Made by a program: the position numbers and the translations under genes. 9,955 nt of DNA from JANQPA01 sp964628385. Lineage in GTDB: Bacteria > Bacteroidota > Bacteroidia > Chitinophagales > Saprospiraceae. A model generated the notes under the pieces. That model did no database searches, had not been told where the DNA came from, and saw only the letters and a program-made list of their open reading frames with translations. The DNA lies in assembly GCA_964628385.1 (NCBI GenBank), contig CAZVOD010000121.1:1-9955 (forward strand). The letters are read 5' to 3'. Shown in pieces: positions 1 to 6,852 of the stretch; positions within the stretch are counted from its first letter, which is position 1, and every line of letters begins with the position of its first letter.

Positions 1-10
1 TTGCTGCACA

Positions 11-29
11 ATGTTTTGTCTGCAAACAT
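11..29. promoter_or_regulatory. Short inverted repeat upstream of the asparaginase-like gene
   Basis: ATGTTT (11-16) and AAACAT (24-29) form a perfect 6-bp dyad with a 7-base spacer, about 60 bases before the first gene. It could be an operator or a chance palindrome. The rest of 1-88 is AT-rich leader with no ORF that I can support; the window may also start inside the tail of an upstream intergenic region. Confidence 0.2.
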
Positions 30-88
30 GAAACGACATTTTTAAACAACTTCATTTAGTATTTTCACCGGCATCTAATCCATATCTC

Positions 89-574
89 ATGCATATTACT
101 TTCATTCAAACCGGAGGGACAATCGATAAAGACTATCCTAAAACCTCATCGGGCTATGCCTTCGAATTTGGTGAATCGGCAACAGAACGTATCCTCAAGC
201 GGCTTTATCCTTCTTTTGAGTTTGATATACTTGTCGCTTTCCAGAAGGATAGTCTGGATATCAAAGTTCAGGATAGAGCACATCTGGTACAATTGATAAA
301 AGAACGAAGTGCACACCGGGTGATTATCACCCACGGAACGGATACTTTACTTGGTACTGGCAACTACCTCAAAGATAAAATCGGCGATAAACTCGTTATC
401 CTCACCGGCGCCATGCGCCCGGAGCGCTTCTATAACTCAGATGCTGCCATCAATCTGGGTTGCGCCATTGGCGCTGCGAATATCCTGGAATCCGGCGTTT
501 ACGTGGCTATGCACGGTATCGTCAAACCGGCTGCCGAGATGAGTCGAAATTTGGAAACGGGACAGTTTGGATAG
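89..574 (+). CDS. Single-domain asparaginase-like protein (asparaginase/glutaminase N-terminal domain)
   Basis: The 161-residue product carries the two hallmark motifs of the asparaginase/glutaminase family: TGGTI at residues 8-12 and THGTDT at 81-86. By alignment to E. coli AsnB-type enzymes from memory, T11, T84 and D85 match the catalytic Thr12, Thr89 and Asp90. The segment LTGAMRP (105-111) and the later NSDAAINLG (116-124) are also typical. There is no signal peptide, so it should be cytoplasmic. Classical L-asparaginases are about 330 residues with a C-terminal domain. Here translation stops at residue 161, just where the catalytic Lys162 would follow. Short versions of about 160 residues that end the same way are common in Bacteroidota, so this is probably a complete gene rather than a truncated one. 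Asparagine hydrolysis is not assured. The reading frame after the stop is closed by further stops, and no second half lies downstream. Confidence 0.85.
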   Translation: MHITFIQTGGTIDKDYPKTSSGYAFEFGESATERILKRLYPSFEFDILVAFQKDSLDIKVQDRAHLVQLIKERSAHRVIITHGTDTLLGTGNYLKDKIGDKLVILTGAMRPERFYNSDAAINLGCAIGAANILESGVYVAMHGIVKPAAEMSRNLETGQFG

Positions 575-643
575 AGGCGGTAGCAGGGGATATCAGGAGT
601 GGGAAACAGGTAAACAAAGCATTTAAAATAAATCTTTATTAGT

Positions 644-2548
644 ATGAAAAAGACATTTGCATTTAGTTGGTTGGCTGCCCTGTTGTTACTGAGTAGTTGG
701 CTACCCGCCCAGAATGAGATTCTGGATGAGCTTAAGGAAATTGCTGTGATTGATCAAAAAATAATGATGCCAATGCGGGATGGCATAAAGTTGTGCACAG
801 ATATTTACCGTCCTAAGACCGATGAAAAGGTGCCTATTATTTTTTCCCGAACACCTTATAATTTCAACGCCTGGGGAAATGGCGAGATGAGGACTCGTAC
901 CTATCAGCAGGCATTGGAAGCGGTAAAGAAAGGTTACGCTTACGTGGTTCAGAATGAGCGGGGCCGTTACTTTTCTCAGGGGGAATGGGATATTTTAGGT
1001 ACACCATTGACGGATGGCTACGACGCCATGGAGTGGATGTCTAATCGGGAATGGTGTAATGGCAAGATCGCCACTTATGGTTGTTCTTCCACAGCAGAGT
1101 GGCAGATGGCTGTAGCTTCGCTGGATCACCCCGCTCATGTAGCGATGATTCCTATGGGATTTGGAGCCGGTGTAGGCAGAATTGGCGACTGGTATGAGCA
1201 AGGCAATTGGTACCGGGGTGGCGCAGAGCAAATGCTTTTCTTTGCCTGGTTGTACGGTGTTCAAAATGATGAAATCAGGCCTATTTTTCCGGATGACGCC
1301 ACCCAGGAACAATTGGTGAGGGCGTCTCGGTACTTTGATCTGGCACCGGAGCGCCCATATGTAGATTGGTCAGAGCAGCTACATCACTTGCCCCTCAGTG
1401 AATTGTTGACCAGCGTTGATGGGCCTATGGGGATTTATGAAAAAATGATCAAGCGCAAGCCCAATGATCCGGATTGGTACAAGGGCGGATTATACCACGA
1501 TGATATGCCCTTTGATAAACCCAGTTTTTGGTTTGTGTCCTGGTATGACGTATCTACCGGGCCTAACTTGGCCTTGTACAATCATGTCAGGGAAAATGCG
1601 GTTTCTCAGGAAGCCCGTGATAATCAATACTTAGTCATTGCACCAACGTTGCATTGTCGCTTTGCCAGAGCTACCGAGAATACCATCGTTGGAGAAAGAA
1701 ATGTTGGTGATGCTCGTCTGGACTACGACGAGCTTTGGTACAGCTGGTATGATCACTGGTTGAAGGGCGATGATAATGATGGTTATTTGGAAAAATTGCC
1801 TAAAGTTCATTATTACACGATGGGCTCCAATCAGTGGCAGACTTCGGATGTATGGCCTCCGGCAGATGTTGAAATGAAGACTTTCTTCCTCGGCAGTGGT
1901 GGTAAAGCCAATAGCCTCTTTGGTGATGGTCAGTTGGCTGCGGTGCCTGCCAAGAAAAATAATCCCGATGGGTTTACCTATGATCCTATGAATCCAGTAC
2001 CTTCTTACGGAGGTAATGTATGCTGTACCGGAAATGCTATTCAGGGAGGATCATTTGATCAAACGCACATTGAGACTCGCAATGACATTCTGGTATATAC
2101 TTCTGAACCACTGGAAGAAGGCATAGAAGTAACGGGGCATATTGAAACAACGCTTTATGTTTCGAGTGATGCCAAAGATACCGACTTTACAGTGAAGTTA
2201 ATCGATGTTTATCCGGATGGCCGGGCCTACAACTTGGACGAGACTATTCAGCGGGCCCGTTACCGCGAGGGATATGATAAGGAAGTTCTCATGGAAGACG
2301 GTCAGGTATATAAATTGGAAATCAGCCCGATGTCTACCAGTAATTATTTTCCGAAGGGGCACCGCATCCGTATTGAAATTTCTAGCAGTAACTTCCCGCG
2401 CTTTGCCCGCAATTTGAATACGGGCGGTGATAACTATAACGAAAAAGAGGCGGTAGTGGCTAAGAATAAGATTCACCACTCTGCCCAGTATCCTTCACAA
2501 ATTCGCCTACCGATTAGAAAGTCGGAGCGTATGTCTGGAGAAGAGTAA
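644..2548 (+). CDS. Exported CocE/NonD-family serine hydrolase (X-Pro dipeptidyl-peptidase S15-like)
   Basis: The 634-residue protein starts with a Sec signal peptide: MKK, a hydrophobic core to about residue 20, and a likely cut after A22 in LPAQNE. It should act in the periplasm or outside the cell on ester or amide bonds; the substrate cannot be told. An alpha/beta-hydrolase domain spans about 35-390. RTPY at 69-72 matches the segment with the oxyanion-hole Tyr of cocaine esterase. The nucleophile is probably S148 in YGCSSTAEWQ (145-154), matching the G-x-S-Y-x-G...WQ region of CocE. D302 in SWYD and H337 in APTLH are the likely remaining triad members. The C-terminal part, about 405-625, is the jelly-roll domain of the family (EVTGHIETTLYVSSDAKDTD, 495-514). 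The ATG is preceded by an A-rich leader. It sits 69 bases after the asparaginase-like gene on the same strand, so co-transcription is possible, but no functional link is evident. Confidence 0.9.
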   Translation: MKKTFAFSWLAALLLLSSWLPAQNEILDELKEIAVIDQKIMMPMRDGIKLCTDIYRPKTDEKVPIIFSRTPYNFNAWGNGEMRTRTYQQALEAVKKGYAYVVQNERGRYFSQGEWDILGTPLTDGYDAMEWMSNREWCNGKIATYGCSSTAEWQMAVASLDHPAHVAMIPMGFGAGVGRIGDWYEQGNWYRGGAEQMLFFAWLYGVQNDEIRPIFPDDATQEQLVRASRYFDLAPERPYVDWSEQLHHLPLSELLTSVDGPMGIYEKMIKRKPNDPDWYKGGLYHDDMPFDKPSFWFVSWYDVSTGPNLALYNHVRENAVSQEARDNQYLVIAPTLHCRFARATENTIVGERNVGDARLDYDELWYSWYDHWLKGDDNDGYLEKLPKVHYYTMGSNQWQTSDVWPPADVEMKTFFLGSGGKANSLFGDGQLAAVPAKKNNPDGFTYDPMNPVPSYGGNVCCTGNAIQGGSFDQTHIETRNDILVYTSEPLEEGIEVTGHIETTLYVSSDAKDTDFTVKLIDVYPDGRAYNLDETIQRARYREGYDKEVLMEDGQVYKLEISPMSTSNYFPKGHRIRIEISSSNFPRFARNLNTGGDNYNEKEAVVAKNKIHHSAQYPSQIRLPIRKSERMSGEE

Positions 2549-2584
2549 GGAAGTTTTGTCGGACTCATGAAACAAGTCTAATTT

Positions 2585-2627
2585 ACATATCCCGAATTGT
2601 CGCGTCAGGTGATGATTCGGGATGTGT
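2585..2627 (+). terminator. Hairpin after the CocE-type hydrolase gene, possible terminator
   Basis: Bases 2585-2597 pair with 2615-2627 (core ATCCCGAAT / ATTCGGGAT, extended by three Watson-Crick pairs and one G-T pair), giving about 13 bp around a 17-base loop. It begins 37 bases after the hydrolase stop. The stem is strong, but it is followed by CGTTTA rather than a run of T, so it is not a textbook intrinsic terminator. It may instead protect the 3' end of the transcript. Confidence 0.45.
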
Positions 2628-2783
2628 CGTTTATGGGGCTGGACAAGTGAAAACCTTTCCAAACCAGAAATAGAAGTTGTTTATTCGCTTCCAGCAGGAA
2701 ACTCTAAACAACTTCATAGAAAAAATGATAAGGCTATGTTTTAGCTACGGTTGATTGTTATCAGTTCATTTGACTACCCAACA

Positions 2784-2802
2784 TTAGGTATCCGCTACCT
2801 AA
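2784..2802. promoter_or_regulatory. DtxR/IdeR-like iron-box dyad upstream of the four-gene cluster
   Basis: TTAGGTATCCGCTACCTAA is a 19-bp element with perfect 7-bp arms (TTAGGTA / TACCTAA) and a 5-base centre. The outer six bases on each side, TTAGGT and ACCTAA, and the total length of 19 equal the consensus operator of the iron regulators DtxR and IdeR (TTAGGTTAGSCTAACCTAA); the central bases differ. It ends 101 bases before the start codon of the DUF4856 gene. A TTTG at 2769-2772 upstream could be a -33 element of a promoter that this site would cover. The match is seen directly; regulation by a DtxR-type protein is inference. The remainder of the 2549-2903 gap shows no ORF that I can support. 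Confidence 0.5.
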
Positions 2803-2850
2803 ATGACGCTGCTTTAAGATTGCAGTAATTGGTTATATGAATGGAGGGCA

Positions 2851-2882
2851 TTTTCGCATACATTTGCGCTATATTTAATTTG
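2851..2882 (+). promoter_or_regulatory. Candidate Bacteroidota-type promoter of the cluster
   Basis: TTAATTTG at 2875-2882 is close to the -7 consensus TAnnTTTG, and TTTTCG at 2851-2856 lies about 20 bases before it as a weak -33 element (consensus TTTG). Alternatives are TATATTTA at 2870-2877 as -7, or a promoter further upstream over the iron-box-like dyad. The leader up to the ATG at 2904 is A-rich without a GGAGG-type site, as usual in this phylum. Confidence 0.3.
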
Positions 2883-2903
2883 TCTAAATAAAGATATAGT
2901 AAA

Positions 2904-4142
2904 ATGAAAATTAATCAACTGCTACTTTTTTCTGCATTGATAGTAATGAGTCTTTTTATCGCATCTTGCGAGGAGGAGAACAATAACGAACCATCTTTAG
3001 AGGTACCGGCGAATTACAGCTTTGCTAGAAATGGTCAGAGCACGGTATCTTTCAGTGGCCAGACTACGCGTATTTTGATGGCTGAGGAATTGATCAGTGC
3101 GATGAAAGATTTTAACAGTTCTTCCGAGCTCATTTTGGAGCGATTCAGAAATGAAACTGCTTCAGGGGCAGATGCCAATCCTTTTAGTAGTGCTGAACTG
3201 AACGCAGAGACGAAAAGCGTTAGAAATAAAACGGCAGCCTCCAGAGATTACTTCTTTACTAATACTACTGCATCTTTTGCCATTCGCGAGGATTTTGAAG
3301 GGTGGATGCTGGCTCAGGTGGACGAAGTATTTCCGGCACAAAATCAGTTGGCTGCACCTGGTGTACCGGGGCAGATTGCTGATGGAAGCTCCACAAGATA
3401 TGTAAATAGACAGGGTTTGGAATACGATCAATTGGTTAATAAAAGTTTGATCGGTGCGCTAATGGCTGATCAGATGTTGAACAACTATCTTAGTCCTGCT
3501 GTACTGGATGAAGCTTCCAACAGAGCAGATAATGATGCTGAGATACTGGATGGCAATAACAACTACACCACTATGGAGCACAAGTGGGACGAAGCTTATG
3601 GCTATTTGTTCGGCACAGCGGCTGACCTTGCTAATCCGGTACCTACGGCCGGTAGCGACGATAGTTTCCTAAACAAATATTTGGGTAGAGTAGAAGGCGA
3701 TAGTGATTTTGTAGGCATTACAGAGCGTATTTTTGATGCTTTCAAAACGGGAAGAGCTGCAATTGTAGCCGGAGCCTACGATATTCGCGATGAACAAGCT
3801 GCCATTATTCGTGAACAAGTGTCTAATATTATTGCTATCAGAGCAGTTTACTACTTGCAGCAATCTAAAAATAGTATCGACCAGCCAACTCCCGACTATG
3901 GATCGGCTTTTCACGGTATTTCTGAAGGGTATGGATTTATTTACAGCTTACAATTTACACGTGAGCCAGGTACGAACAGTCCTTATTTCTCTGCACAGGA
4001 AGTGGATGCTTTTCTGACTGATCTTTTGGATGATGGTGCGAACGGCCTTTGGGATGTTACACCAGCTACTTTGGATGCACTATCTGATGCTATTGCGGCA
4101 AGATTTAGCTTTACCGTTGAGCAGGCCGCTGCCACCAATTAG
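2904..4142 (+). CDS. DUF4856 family lipoprotein
   Basis: The 412-residue product opens with a lipoprotein signal: a hydrophobic stretch from residue 5 to 20 and the lipobox IASC, with C22 as the lipidated residue. Directly after it come EEENNNE, an acidic start resembling the lipoprotein export signals that send Bacteroidota lipoproteins to the cell surface. The mature start (VPANYSFARNGQSTVSFSGQ, 34-53) followed by TRILMAEELISAMKD (55-69) is what I recognise as DUF4856. The rest is mostly helical-looking, and HKWDEAYGYLFG (226-237) resembles helices of imelysin-like proteins. The family has no established biochemical function. It commonly lies beside imelysin, HTTM and TonB-receptor genes, as here, which suggests a role in binding or handling a metal or chelate at the cell surface. 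It is the first gene of the cluster, with the iron-box-like dyad upstream. The family name is from recognition, not a search. Confidence 0.8.
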   Translation: MKINQLLLFSALIVMSLFIASCEEENNNEPSLEVPANYSFARNGQSTVSFSGQTTRILMAEELISAMKDFNSSSELILERFRNETASGADANPFSSAELNAETKSVRNKTAASRDYFFTNTTASFAIREDFEGWMLAQVDEVFPAQNQLAAPGVPGQIADGSSTRYVNRQGLEYDQLVNKSLIGALMADQMLNNYLSPAVLDEASNRADNDAEILDGNNNYTTMEHKWDEAYGYLFGTAADLANPVPTAGSDDSFLNKYLGRVEGDSDFVGITERIFDAFKTGRAAIVAGAYDIRDEQAAIIREQVSNIIAIRAVYYLQQSKNSIDQPTPDYGSAFHGISEGYGFIYSLQFTREPGTNSPYFSAQEVDAFLTDLLDDGANGLWDVTPATLDALSDAIAARFSFTVEQAAATN

Positions 4143-4281
4143 AGCCTACAGACGAGTGTCAAGCATTCTTTTTGACGTAAAAAAGAGGAACTGAAGAAGA
4201 TTTACGCTTAACATCGAAATTTTAAAATTAGCTGCAAAGCTATAAAATCACTATTACGTGAGGGGTAAAAATTTAATTAAC

Positions 4282-5400
4282 ATGAACCGCTTTTTATTTT
4301 TTTCATTCTTGCTAATGCTGGTTGGGTGTTCTAATGAAACGACTAATACCGAGATGCCCGAACCTGGTAACGAATTTGACCGGGCTGTTATGCTTAGCAA
4401 TTGGGCTGACAATATAATTATTCCGGGATTTGAATCTTTTATACAACAAACAACGACTTTAAAGACTGCTGTCAATTCTTTTTCAGCCAACCCTGCCATG
4501 GCAGAACTGAATAATTTGCGCACAGTATGGCTAGATGCTTATAACGAGTGGCAAAAAGTCTCGATGTTTGAATTAGGCAGGGCGGAAGAGATACGGTTGC
4601 GTGATAATTTAAATATCTACCCAACAAATACGGAGGAAATCCTGGCTAATGTCCTCAATGATAATGGATATAACCTGGAGTTGCCTTCACAGCGTGATCG
4701 TCAGGGCTTTCCGGCAATGGATTATATGCTGTACGGACTGGCAGATACTGATGAGGCCATCCTGGCACTATATACCACCGATGAAAATGCTGCGAGATAT
4801 CGTCAATACCTTACTGATTTGTCAGTACGGATTGATGACCTGAGTAACGAAGTGTTGAATGATTGGCAAACTGGTTTTAGAGACGAGTTTATCAGCAATG
4901 ATGGTAACTCCTCAACTGCTTCTGTGGATCGAATGGTAAATGACTATATATTTTATTACGAAAAAGCACTGCGTGCCGGGAAAGTTGGTATTCCGGCCGG
5001 TGTTTTTTCAGGATCACCTCTAAAGACTCACGTCGAAGCACCTTATAAAGCCAATGTATCCAGGCAATTATTGCTTACTTCGATAGATGCGGTACAAAAC
5101 TTCTTCAATGGGCGGCACTTTGGTACAGCTCAGGAGGGGGAGAGCCTAAAATCATATCTGGACTATCTGAATACCATGAAAAATGGAGCAGATCTCAGCC
5201 AGTTGATTAATGAGCAATTTAATGCTGCCCGTCAGCAAGCTCAGACCTTAAACGAAGGTTTTGCCAGCCAGATCGAGTCTGATAATACAGCTATGTTAGC
5301 TACCTTTGATCAACTTCAGAAAAACGTAGTGCTGATCAAAGTGGATATGCTTCAGGCTATGAATATCAATGTTGACTTCGTCGACGCAGATGGGGATTAG
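4282..5400 (+). CDS. Imelysin-like lipoprotein (peptidase M75/imelysin fold)
   Basis: From ATG 4282 the product has 372 residues and begins with a lipoprotein signal ending in LVGC (C16). A GTG 24 bases upstream (4258) keeps the frame open but would add eight residues before the signal, so I chose the ATG. The imelysin fold is suggested by WLDAYNEWQKVSMFELG (83-99), by GFPAMDYMLYG (142-152) at the place of the family GxHxxE motif, by EKALRAGKVGIPAG (227-240) and by the acidic C-terminus VDADGD. In the GxHxxE position the His is Pro and the Glu is Asp, a change common in the imelysin-like branch, so metallopeptidase activity is unlikely. Imelysins (ICMP, IrpA, Algp7) are associated with iron uptake. 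The gene lies 139 bases after the DUF4856 gene, with only weak hairpins between. It probably helps receive or bind the substrate of the receptor encoded downstream. Confidence 0.85.
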   Translation: MNRFLFFSFLLMLVGCSNETTNTEMPEPGNEFDRAVMLSNWADNIIIPGFESFIQQTTTLKTAVNSFSANPAMAELNNLRTVWLDAYNEWQKVSMFELGRAEEIRLRDNLNIYPTNTEEILANVLNDNGYNLELPSQRDRQGFPAMDYMLYGLADTDEAILALYTTDENAARYRQYLTDLSVRIDDLSNEVLNDWQTGFRDEFISNDGNSSTASVDRMVNDYIFYYEKALRAGKVGIPAGVFSGSPLKTHVEAPYKANVSRQLLLTSIDAVQNFFNGRHFGTAQEGESLKSYLDYLNTMKNGADLSQLINEQFNAARQQAQTLNEGFASQIESDNTAMLATFDQLQKNVVLIKVDMLQAMNINVDFVDADGD

Positions 5401-5434
5401 GATAAAGAAGAACTATAGATAAAGTTTAAAAAAG

Positions 5435-5473
5435 GGAGAAGATAGAAGGGCGTACTGTCCTTTTACCTTCTCC
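5435..5473. terminator. Strong hairpin between the imelysin-like and HTTM genes
   Basis: Bases 5435-5449 (GGAGAAGATAGAAGG) pair with 5459-5473 (CCTTTTACCTTCTCC): 15 positions with one A-C mismatch and one G-T pair, around a 9-base loop. On the plus strand no T-run follows, so it would not be a standard terminator for the cluster. It could be an mRNA-stability or processing element that sets the ratio of lipoprotein to membrane proteins. Read on the minus strand, the stem is followed by six T, the form of an intrinsic terminator, but no minus-strand gene is seen here. Confidence 0.5.
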
Positions 5474-5496
5474 ACTCTGCTTGCCAACAACAATAT

Positions 5497-6852
5497 ATGC
5501 AACAATATTTGTCCAAATGTACACACGCTGCTCCATTAGCTGTAATGCGCATTTTTTTCGGAATATTAATGCTATGGAGCATTGTGCGTTTTACGGCTTA
5601 CGGTTGGATCGATAAATTATACCTACAGCCGCAATTCCATTTTTCATACTGGGGGTTTGAGTGGGTAAAGCCATTGGGGGTATATACCTATCTTATTTTT
5701 TTTATTTGCGGCTTATCTGCTTTGATGGTGGCACTAGGGTTAAAGTATCGTTTTTCCATTATTACCTTTTTTCTAAGTTTCACCTACATTGAGTTGATGG
5801 ATAAAACGACCTATCTGAACCATTACTACTTCATTAGTATTCTGAGCTTTTTGATGATTTTTTTGCCAGCTCATCGCTATTATTCTATAGATGCTTGGAG
5901 GAGGGAAAATATTCGCTTTGAGTATGTTCCGCGCTGGAGTATTGATGCCTTAAAATTATTATTGGGAATTGTATATTTCTACGCTGGCCTGGCCAAGTTA
6001 AATTCTGATTGGTTATTCAGGGCTATGCCTCTACAAATTTGGCTGCCGGCTAAATACAAGATACCTATTTTGGGAAATTTACTGCAGGAGCCATGGATGC
6101 ATTATGCTTTCAGTTGGAGTGGGGCTATTTATGATTTGTGTATTCCTTTTTTGTTATTAATAAAAAAAACGCGACCACTAGCTTTTTTCCTGGTGGTGGT
6201 TTTTCATATTCTTACCCGAGTACTTTTTCCCATCGGTATGTTTCCCTATATCATGATTGTGAGTGCTTTAATTTTTTTTGATCACACACTCCACCAGCGT
6301 ATTTTATATTTTTTCTCCCAAACCTTCTCCATCCCGGCGGGACGTTTCAACAATGGAAAAGTATTTTCCCTAAAAAACAATACGTTAGGTGGCTTTAGAG
6401 TAGCACTGCTTTCGATATTTTTTCTCCTACAAATAACCCTTCCCTTTCGATATGTCCTGTACTCCGGTGAGTTGTTCTGGACAGAAGAAGGCTATCGCTT
6501 TTCATGGAGGGTAATGTTAATGGAAAAAGCAGGATATGCTACTTTTAAGATAGTAGATTCAAGTACAGGGCGGCAATTTTATGTAGATAATTCGGAGTTT
6601 TTGAATCCATTTCAGGAAAAACAAATGGCTACTCAGCCGGATTTTATATTAGAGTTTGCTCATTTTTTGGCAAAGACGTATAAAGAGCGCGGTATCAAAG
6701 ACCCTGAAGTCTATGTAGAAAGTTACGTGGCCCTAAATGGGCGTCGTAGCAGGCCATATATCGATCCATCGGTTGATTTGACCCAAATACAACCCTCATT
6801 CAAACACAAAACATGGATTTTACCATTTGATGATGAAATTAAAGGACTGTAG
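5497..6852 (+). CDS. HTTM domain membrane protein, vitamin K-dependent gamma-carboxylase homologue
   Basis: This 451-residue inner-membrane protein has about eight hydrophobic segments between residues 15 and 316, then a soluble C-terminal part. The HTTM (horizontally transferred transmembrane) domain is shared with the vitamin K-dependent gamma-glutamyl carboxylase. MDKTTYLNHYYF (101-112) resembles the human segment with His160, and YFYAGLAKLNSDW (160-172) resembles the segment with the catalytic base Lys218. H109 and K167 are 58 residues apart, exactly as in the human enzyme as I recall it. FHILTRVLFPIGMFPY (236-251) matches another conserved stretch. WTEEGYRFSWRVM (328-340) starts the C-terminal part typical of bacterial members. 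The human enzyme turns Glu into gamma-carboxyglutamate while oxidising vitamin K; a Leptospira homologue is reported to keep epoxidation. Whether this one modifies a protein is unknown. It is the third gene of the cluster and its end overlaps the receptor gene. Confidence 0.88.
   Translation: MQQYLSKCTHAAPLAVMRIFFGILMLWSIVRFTAYGWIDKLYLQPQFHFSYWGFEWVKPLGVYTYLIFFICGLSALMVALGLKYRFSIITFFLSFTYIELMDKTTYLNHYYFISILSFLMIFLPAHRYYSIDAWRRENIRFEYVPRWSIDALKLLLGIVYFYAGLAKLNSDWLFRAMPLQIWLPAKYKIPILGNLLQEPWMHYAFSWSGAIYDLCIPFLLLIKKTRPLAFFLVVVFHILTRVLFPIGMFPYIMIVSALIFFDHTLHQRILYFFSQTFSIPAGRFNNGKVFSLKNNTLGGFRVALLSIFFLLQITLPFRYVLYSGELFWTEEGYRFSWRVMLMEKAGYATFKIVDSSTGRQFYVDNSEFLNPFQEKQMATQPDFILEFAHFLAKTYKERGIKDPEVYVESYVALNGRRSRPYIDPSVDLTQIQPSFKHKTWILPFDDEIKGL

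Noticed and set aside
460..642. Plus-strand ORF overlapping the end of the asparaginase-like gene, considered as a frameshifted second half
   Set aside because: Its translation shows no asparaginase C-terminal motifs, and the short product already matches the usual short family form.
995..1312. Minus-strand 105-codon ORF inside the hydrolase gene
   Set aside because: It is a frame shadow of a strongly supported coding region, with no recognisable domain.
43..2717. 13-base direct repeat TAAACAACTTCAT at 43-55 and 2705-2717
   Set aside because: A single AT-rich 13-base match in about 10 kb is expected by chance, and no further similarity flanks the copies.
4229..4242. Small inverted repeat TAGCT-GCAA-AGCTA before the imelysin-like gene
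   Set aside because: The arms are only 5 bp in AT-rich sequence with no T-run and no promoter relation, so chance is sufficient.
4258..4281. GTG 4258 as start of the imelysin-like protein
   Set aside because: It would place eight extra residues before a lipoprotein signal that begins properly at ATG 4282.
6827..6829. TTG 6827 as start of the receptor
   Set aside because: It is followed directly by two ATG codons in frame, either of which gives a normal signal peptide.
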